This document shows positions 59,310-64,000 of a DNA stretch of 64,000 bases, piece after piece. The position numbers and the translations under genes are program-made. The stretch is from Polyangiaceae bacterium. GTDB taxonomy: Bacteria > Myxococcota_A > Polyangia > Polyangiales > Polyangiaceae. Position 1 is the first letter of the stretch. Each line of letters opens with the position of its first letter. The stretch spans positions 1 to 64,000 of the forward strand of contig JAICQO010000022.1 in assembly GCA_025937835.1 (NCBI GenBank). Direction: 5' to 3'. The notes beneath the pieces are model-generated. The model saw nothing but the letters and a program-made list of their open reading frames with translations. It ran no database searches and was not told the DNA's origin.

Positions 59310-60623
59310 ATGCCGTCTCCTCCCAGTCCGACGGTGCTGGCGGGCAAGTTCCGCTTGGTCCGTAAGCTTGGCGAAGGCGGTATGGGCACGGTCTGGCAAG
59401 CCGATCACCTGGTCCTGAACTCCAAGGTCGCGATCAAGGTGCTGGGCCCCGAGGTCGCGCAAGACGCCGAGGCGCTCGCGCGTTTCCTGCGGGAGGCGCA
59501 GTCGGCCGCGTCGCTTCGCAGCCCGCACGTGGTGCAGATCCTCGATCACGGCGTCGATCACGGCCAGCCGTACATCGCGATGGAGTTGCTCGAGGGTGAG
59601 TCGCTCGCCGAGCGCCTGATCCGCGACGGCACGCTCTCGCCGGTCGAGACGTCCCGGATCATCACCCACATGGCGCGAGCGCTGTCGCGCGCGCACGAGG
59701 CCGGCATCGTCCACCGCGATCTCAAGCCGGACAACGTGTTCCTCGTCCGGAACGACGAGGAGCACCTCGCCAAGCTCCTCGACTTCGGCATCGCCAAGGC
59801 CACTGGCAAGCTTACCTCGGGCATCGGGCGCGCCACGCGCACCGGCACGGTCATGGGCTCGCCGTATTACATGAGCCCGGAACAAGCCGAGGGGTTGAAG
59901 ACGCTCGACCACCGCACGGACATCTGGTCGCTCGGGGTGATCGCGTTCGAGTGTCTGCTCGGGCAACGGCCGTTCGACGGCGAATCGGTGGGCGGGCTGG
60001 TGCTCGCGATCTGCACGCGGCCGATGCCCGTGCCCTCGAAATTCGGCAAGGTGCCGGCGGGTTTCGACCGCTGGTTCGCCAAGGTTTGCTCGCGTGATTT
60101 GAAGCACCGCTACGGCTCCGCCAAACAAGCGGCCGCGGATCTGCGCGAGCTGTGCGACGGCAAGTTCGAGCGCACCGACTACCGGCCGCGCGCCGAGAGC
60201 TTCGCGGGTGATGCCAACGGCGAGGACAACACCCTGCTCGCCTCGGCCACTTATTTCGACGCTGGCGAGCGCCGGCGTCGCTCATCGCGCTACTGGATGA
60301 TCGGCGCGGCCGGCGCCTGCGTGCTCGCGGTCGGCGTCGTCGCCTTGCTGCGCCTCGGTGGAAGGGCCGATCCCGCGGTCACCACCTCGGCGACGCGCGC
60401 GCTCGCCGCGCCGCCCGCGCCCAGCACGCTCGCCGCGCCGCCCCCGCCCGTGGAGACGGCCGTCCCAGAGCCGGCCGCGACCGAGCCGGCACCGCCCCCG
60501 GTTGCGAGCGCGAGCGCGCCCGAAAAGCGCGCGCGCCCGGCAAGGGCACCGCGGCGCGCCGCTCCGCGCAGCTCGCCGAAGCCCGCCGCACCGCAGAATC
60601 CCAAAGTCAACCTCGGGATCTGA
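59310..60623 (+). CDS. Membrane Ser/Thr protein kinase (Hanks type)
   Basis: A 437-residue protein from ATG 59310. The kinase domain covers residues 14-285: LGEGGMGTVW, Lys43 in VAIKV, HRDLKPDN (Asp137), DFG (158-160), SPYYMSPEQA and TDIWSLGVIAFE. A basic linker precedes one transmembrane helix (329-349). The tail of about 85 residues is Pro/Ala-rich and basic, probably outside. It is closely like the kinase at 34437 in plan. It is the first gene of a pair with the protein at 60629, 5 bases downstream, and is divergent from the TPR/PEGA gene. Confidence 0.94.
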   Translation: MPSPPSPTVLAGKFRLVRKLGEGGMGTVWQADHLVLNSKVAIKVLGPEVAQDAEALARFLREAQSAASLRSPHVVQILDHGVDHGQPYIAMELLEGESLAERLIRDGTLSPVETSRIITHMARALSRAHEAGIVHRDLKPDNVFLVRNDEEHLAKLLDFGIAKATGKLTSGIGRATRTGTVMGSPYYMSPEQAEGLKTLDHRTDIWSLGVIAFECLLGQRPFDGESVGGLVLAICTRPMPVPSKFGKVPAGFDRWFAKVCSRDLKHRYGSAKQAAADLRELCDGKFERTDYRPRAESFAGDANGEDNTLLASATYFDAGERRRRSSRYWMIGAAGACVLAVGVVALLRLGGRADPAVTTSATRALAAPPAPSTLAAPPPPVETAVPEPAATEPAPPPVASASAPEKRARPARAPRRAAPRSSPKPAAPQNPKVNLGI

Positions 60624-60628
60624 ACGGC

Positions 60629-61390
60629 GTGTCCGACGAGGGTGGGAGGCTTTTCACGGTCCTGCGCTCGCTTCCGAGCGCCGCGCTGCGCGTCAGCTTC
60701 TTGCGCGCGTATCTGGGCGACGCCTCGCGACTCGAAGCCGCACGCACCTTCGATCGGATCTGTCACGACGGGGCGCGCGGCGGCGACAAAGAGGCGTTGT
60801 TCGCGGTCGCGCTCCTGCTCTCGAGCCTCGCCGCCGATCCCGTCCTCGACCGCCTCGGGGAACACGCCGCGCGCGGTCGGCTGGAAGATCTGGGACGGCT
60901 GTTACGCCGCGGTGCGGTCGCCTCGCAACCGCCGCCCAGCAGGGTGCCGGAGTATCGCGCCGATCGCGAGCTCACGATCGGCGAGCGCCGGAGCATGGCG
61001 CGCCGGCCCGATCGCCGATTTTTCGAGAAGCTGCTCGCGGATCCGAACCCGCTCGTGATCGAGCGGCTGCTCGAAAATCCGCGGCTGACGGAAGACGACG
61101 TGGTCCGCCTCGCCGCGCGGCGCCCGGCGCCGGTCGAGGCTCAGCTCGTGCTGGCGCGGACTCCGTGGCTGTCCCGAAGGCGCGTGCGGCTCACGCTGCT
61201 CCAGAACCCGGGAGCGCCTCCGGCCGTGACAGTGCCGCTGCTCGCGCTGTGCACCCACACCGAGCTCCGAATGCTGTCGAAGAGCTTCGAGAGCGCGGCG
61301 ATCGTCCGTCAGGTCGCGCGCGAGCTACTTTCGATCCGCGACGGGAACGAGCCGGAAGGTCAGCCTTCCTCTTCCTCTTCGTCGTCGTAG
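60629..61390 (+). CDS. Helical-repeat protein of unknown function
   Basis: A 253-residue protein starting at GTG 60629, five bases after the kinase stop. It is soluble and helical. Two-helix units recur (KLLADPNPLVIERLLENPRLTEDDVVRLAARRP divided over residues 135-168), each with an Asn-Pro or Asn-Pro-like turn, as in DUF2336-type or HEAT-like repeats. Such repeats usually bind proteins. It may be a kinase partner or substrate. The last eight codons encode a Ser run whose DNA overlaps the end of the convergent gene, where it encodes an acidic run. Confidence 0.78.
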   Translation: MSDEGGRLFTVLRSLPSAALRVSFLRAYLGDASRLEAARTFDRICHDGARGGDKEALFAVALLLSSLAADPVLDRLGEHAARGRLEDLGRLLRRGAVASQPPPSRVPEYRADRELTIGERRSMARRPDRRFFEKLLADPNPLVIERLLENPRLTEDDVVRLAARRPAPVEAQLVLARTPWLSRRRVRLTLLQNPGAPPAVTVPLLALCTHTELRMLSKSFESAAIVRQVARELLSIRDGNEPEGQPSSSSSSS

Positions 61391-61632
61391 CCGAGGAGCG
61401 CGCCGACCGAGACCTTCATCGCGCATTCCTCGCACAGCGGCGGCTCTTCGTAACGAACCTCGTCGCCGCGCGTCCAGATGAACAGCCCCGAGCCGGAAGG
61501 CTCGCCGTCGAACCCCTTACCGCACGCGTCACACTCGAAGTGTTTCTCCGGGCGGGCCTCCGAACGCCGAGACTGCAGCGACTCTTCGAGCTCGCCGCGA
61601 TCGGAGGACAGGAGCGGAGGGGGAGGACGCAT
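61360..61632 (-). CDS. Small zinc-ribbon-like protein
   Basis: A 90-residue protein from ATG 61632. Two CxxC pairs, CDACGKGF and CEECAMKV about 30 residues apart, suit a zinc ribbon. An acidic tail (GYDDEEEEEG) overlaps the antisense Ser run of the gene at 60629. The middle (GLFIWTRGDEVRYEEPPL) looks like a beta strand pair between metal knuckles. Function unknown. Confidence 0.75.
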   Translation of the reverse strand: MRPPPPLLSSDRGELEESLQSRRSEARPEKHFECDACGKGFDGEPSGSGLFIWTRGDEVRYEEPPLCEECAMKVSVGALLGYDDEEEEEG

Positions 61633-61741
61633 GGTCGGAGTATAGTGCGAGGTTTCTGGCGCGCGAGCGTGCCTGACCGAAAGCGGAGGGATTGCGCGGA
61701 GCTACGCCGTGGCGTTGCTAGCTTCGGCACTCCCCGGCCGG

Positions 61742-61819
61742 CGGTTCTAGTGGGCGGCCGCCGCGCTCTGCGCGGACGGACGGTTCTAGTTTGCGGCCGC
61801 CGCGCTCTGCGCGGACGGA
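61742..61819. repeat. 39-base tandem duplication at a gene end
   Basis: Two 39-base units (61742-61780 and 61781-61819) differ at two bases. Each starts CGGTTCTAGT and includes GCGGCCGCCGCGCTCTGCGC. The second unit covers the last codons and stop of the Fe-S oxidoreductase gene; the first repeats them, including a stop codon, just beyond it. Confidence 0.85.
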
Positions 61820-63981
61820 GCGACGGCCCCGTCGTCTGGTCCCGAGGCGCACGCGAGCGCGAGCAACTCGACGACGTCGTAGTTGGCGATCGTGTCCTCC
61901 TTCGACTGACTCTTGATGCCGTCCCCGACCATCGTCATGCAGAACGGGCACGCGGTCGCGAGCTTGGTCGCGCCGGTGTCGATCAGCTGCAGCGTGCGTT
62001 TGACGTTCACGCGGTCGTTGTTCTGCTCCTCCATCCACATCTGTGCGCCGCCCGCCCCGCAGCACAGACCCTTGTTCCGCTGGAAGCGCTCGACCTCGAC
62101 CAGCTCGACGCCCTCGATGCGTGACAGGATCTCGCGCGGCGACTCGTAGATGCCGTTGTAGCGGCCGAGATAACAGGAGTCGTGGTAGACGACCTTGCCG
62201 CGCACGGGCTTGGACGGCACGAGCCTCTTCTCCGCGAGCAGCCCGAGCAGGTAGTCGCTGTGGTGCACGACCTCGAAGCGCGCACCGAAGTCCGGGTATT
62301 CGTTGGTCAGCGTGTTGAAGCAGTGCGGGCAGGTGGTGAGGATCGTGCGAATACCGCCCTGCTCCTTGTAGCCATTCAGCGTGGCGGCGTTGGTTTCGGC
62401 CAGCATCGTGAACAGGTACTCGTTGCCGGCGCGGCGCGCGGGGTCGCCCGTGCACGTCTCTTCGTCGCCCAAGATCGCGAAGTCCACGCCGGCTTGTTTC
62501 AAGAGCTGGGCCGTGGAGCGGGCGATGCGCTTGGCGCGGTCGTCGTAGCTCGCCGCGCAGCCCACCCAGAACAGCACCGGCGTCGTCGGCTTCTCCTTGA
62601 AGGTCGGGATCTCGAGCCCGTCGGCCCAGGTGCCGCGATCCGAACGCGACAGGTTCCACGGATTGCCGTTCACTTCCATGCCCTCGAACGGCTTCGCGAG
62701 CTCCCTCGGGAACTCGCCGCGCAGCACCACGAGGCTGCGCCGCATCTGCACGATCTTGTCCACGTAGGTGATGTTGACCGGGCACTGCTCCTCGCACGCG
62801 CGGCAGCTCGTGCAGGCCCAGAGCACGTCTGGATCGATCACCGTCGGGACCAGATCCTCCTTCTTGCGCTCACCGGCGATCAGCTCTTTCTGCCGCGAGT
62901 AGAGGTTGTCCCGGAGCGCGAGCGTGAAGTGCTTGGGGCTGAGCTTCTTGCCGGTCATCGTGGCCGGGCAATTGTCGGAGCAGCGCCCGCACTCGGTGCA
63001 GGTGTAAAAGTCGAGGTTGTCTTTCCACGGAAAGTGCTCGATGCGCCCGTAGCCGATGCGCGCCCCGTGCAGGTCGTCGCCCTCGTTCGCCTTTTCGACG
63101 AGGCCCATCAAGGCTTCGGTGCTGGGGGCGAGCGGCTTCAGGCGGCCGAGCGGCGTGAGGTCGCCGAAGAACACGTTCGGCACCGCGGTGATGATGTGGA
63201 AGTGCTTGCTGTAGGGCAGGATGTTGAGAAAGACGAGCACCAGCGTCGAGTGCGTCCAGAAGCCGGCGTGGGCGAGCGCAATCAGCGGTCCGGTCCCGAG
63301 CCCCGCGAGCAAGAGCGACATGGTCGAGCCCGCAGGCTCGGCCGCGTTGAAGTGCGGCGGCATGGTCGAAAGCTCGCTGCCGAGCGGCGCGACGATGGTC
63401 TGCACCGCGTTGCAGTTCTCCGCGATCAACGCCTTGCACTCGCTGAACGAGCGGCTCGCGAGCACCAGGCTCGCGCCGTCGTACAGGATGTCCGCGAGCA
63501 TCATCACCATGATGATGCCGAGGATCACCACGCCCTCGCCGCTCAGCGTCATGCGCCGCTCACGGCGCACCACGCGCAGATACAGGAAGACGCTCGCGCC
63601 GATCAGCACCAAAAGCGCGAAGCAATCTTTGACGAAGCCGTAAATCGCGCCGAGCGGCGCGCCGAAGCTGCCCTCGGGCCCGAGCACGAACAGGTTGAAG
63701 CCCGGGTCGAAGCCGCGGCCCCACAGCACCAGGGTGCGCAGCAGCAGCACCACGAAGCCGGCGAAGATCAGGTAGTGCGCGGCTGCCGCGAGCTTGTAGT
63801 TCGGCATCTTCGTCTGCAGCACCGCGAAGCGCAGCACCTCGCGCGCCCGCTCCGGGATGCGATCGAAGCGGGTCTCCCAGGTCGGTTGCCCGACTCGCAA
63901 CAACTTGTAGCGATTGCGAGCGCTGACCGCGAATGCGGACACCAACCCGATCAGGATCAGGGCCATCAAAATCGGATTCAT
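61786..63981 (-). CDS. Membrane-bound Fe-S oxidoreductase (heterodisulfide reductase-like)
   Basis: A 731-residue protein from ATG 63981. The N-terminal 270 residues hold six or so membrane helices with conserved His (AAAAHYLIFAGF and FWTHSTLVLVFLN), as in NarI-like cytochrome b domains. Next come two [4Fe-4S] ferredoxin motifs, CTECGRCSDNCP and CTSCRACEEQCP. The C-terminal half has CCG domains (VGCAASYDDR, TCPHCFN, HDSCYLGRYNG, GLCCGAGG) that hold a non-cubane or cubane cluster in HdrB-like proteins. Such fusions are often ETF-menaquinone oxidoreductase-type enzymes that pass electrons from flavoproteins to quinone. No etf genes are in the window, though the region upstream of 63981 is not shown. 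The end carries the 39-base duplication. Confidence 0.92.
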   Translation of the reverse strand: MNPILMALILIGLVSAFAVSARNRYKLLRVGQPTWETRFDRIPERAREVLRFAVLQTKMPNYKLAAAAHYLIFAGFVVLLLRTLVLWGRGFDPGFNLFVLGPEGSFGAPLGAIYGFVKDCFALLVLIGASVFLYLRVVRRERRMTLSGEGVVILGIIMVMMLADILYDGASLVLASRSFSECKALIAENCNAVQTIVAPLGSELSTMPPHFNAAEPAGSTMSLLLAGLGTGPLIALAHAGFWTHSTLVLVFLNILPYSKHFHIITAVPNVFFGDLTPLGRLKPLAPSTEALMGLVEKANEGDDLHGARIGYGRIEHFPWKDNLDFYTCTECGRCSDNCPATMTGKKLSPKHFTLALRDNLYSRQKELIAGERKKEDLVPTVIDPDVLWACTSCRACEEQCPVNITYVDKIVQMRRSLVVLRGEFPRELAKPFEGMEVNGNPWNLSRSDRGTWADGLEIPTFKEKPTTPVLFWVGCAASYDDRAKRIARSTAQLLKQAGVDFAILGDEETCTGDPARRAGNEYLFTMLAETNAATLNGYKEQGGIRTILTTCPHCFNTLTNEYPDFGARFEVVHHSDYLLGLLAEKRLVPSKPVRGKVVYHDSCYLGRYNGIYESPREILSRIEGVELVEVERFQRNKGLCCGAGGAQMWMEEQNNDRVNVKRTLQLIDTGATKLATACPFCMTMVGDGIKSQSKEDTIANYDVVELLALACASGPDDGAVAPSAQSAAAAN

Positions 63982-64000
63982 GACTTCGAAACTCCGGCGT

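Overview
The window looks like a chromosomal piece of a myxobacterium, most likely of the Sorangiineae/Polyangiales type. It is very GC-rich, with strong third-position GC that creates long false antisense reading frames. It has two Hanks-type Ser/Thr kinases with TPR/PEGA-like membrane partners, a sigma-54 activator with an FHA domain, and a TPR-CHAT protease. At least fourteen predicted lipoproteins are present, several with Thr/Ser-Gly-Gly linkers and Cys-rich repeats. I saw no rRNA, tRNA, CRISPR array, intact insertion sequence or prophage. The organism is inferred from gene style, not from a marker gene.

Layout. Positions 146-9951 hold a membrane protein, a DUF3565-flavin reductase fusion, a lipid-anchored hydrolase, a phosphodiester glycosidase-like protein, a REC-GGDEF diguanylate cyclase and a large Lhr-type helicase. 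Positions 10283-16656 carry a GlxA-like AraC regulator and four minus-strand lipoproteins: an RTX-repeat protein, an unknown, a beta-helix protein with a chitin-binding-like tail, and a GH30 glycosidase. An RlmM-like rRNA methyltransferase follows. Positions 18625-24488 are the most striking block: a sigma factor, a one-helix membrane protein, a TPR-CHAT cysteine protease with a signal sequence, and a lipoprotein subtilase. The first three overlap and the fourth follows within 100 bases. I read this as a possible envelope proteolytic signalling module.

Positions 24509-29297 contain two paralogous Cys-rich lipoproteins (one fused to a ferritin-like domain), a small protein/nucleotidyltransferase pair and a secreted papain-like protease. 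Positions 29533-36001 are envelope proteins around an FHA-EBP regulator and a Ser/Thr kinase. Positions 36082-40728 hold a Kef-type antiporter, an MFS transporter, a truncated haemoglobin and small enzymes. Positions 40799-44900 combine HflX and an ABC-F ATPase, joined by a TGATG overlap, downstream of an AraC/GyrI-type regulator. This looks like a response to ribosome-targeting drugs.

Positions 45020-50635 include a Cys-rich lipoprotein, a glutathione transferase, a TrkH/TrkA potassium system and small proteins. Positions 50917-58133 comprise phosphatidylserine decarboxylase coupled to a long-tailed methyltransferase, and a DUF4175-like protein coupled to an HEXXH peptidase. Positions 58200-63981 hold a second PEGA/kinase module, two genes with overlapping antisense tails, and a membrane Fe-S oxidoreductase.

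A structured intergenic repeat occurs in opposite orientations near 10.0 kb and 18.0 kb, with a possible diverged relative near 50.9 kb. Its two good copies have compensating base changes in the stem. Coordinates and motifs were read directly from the sequence; functions are assigned by family recognition without database searches.
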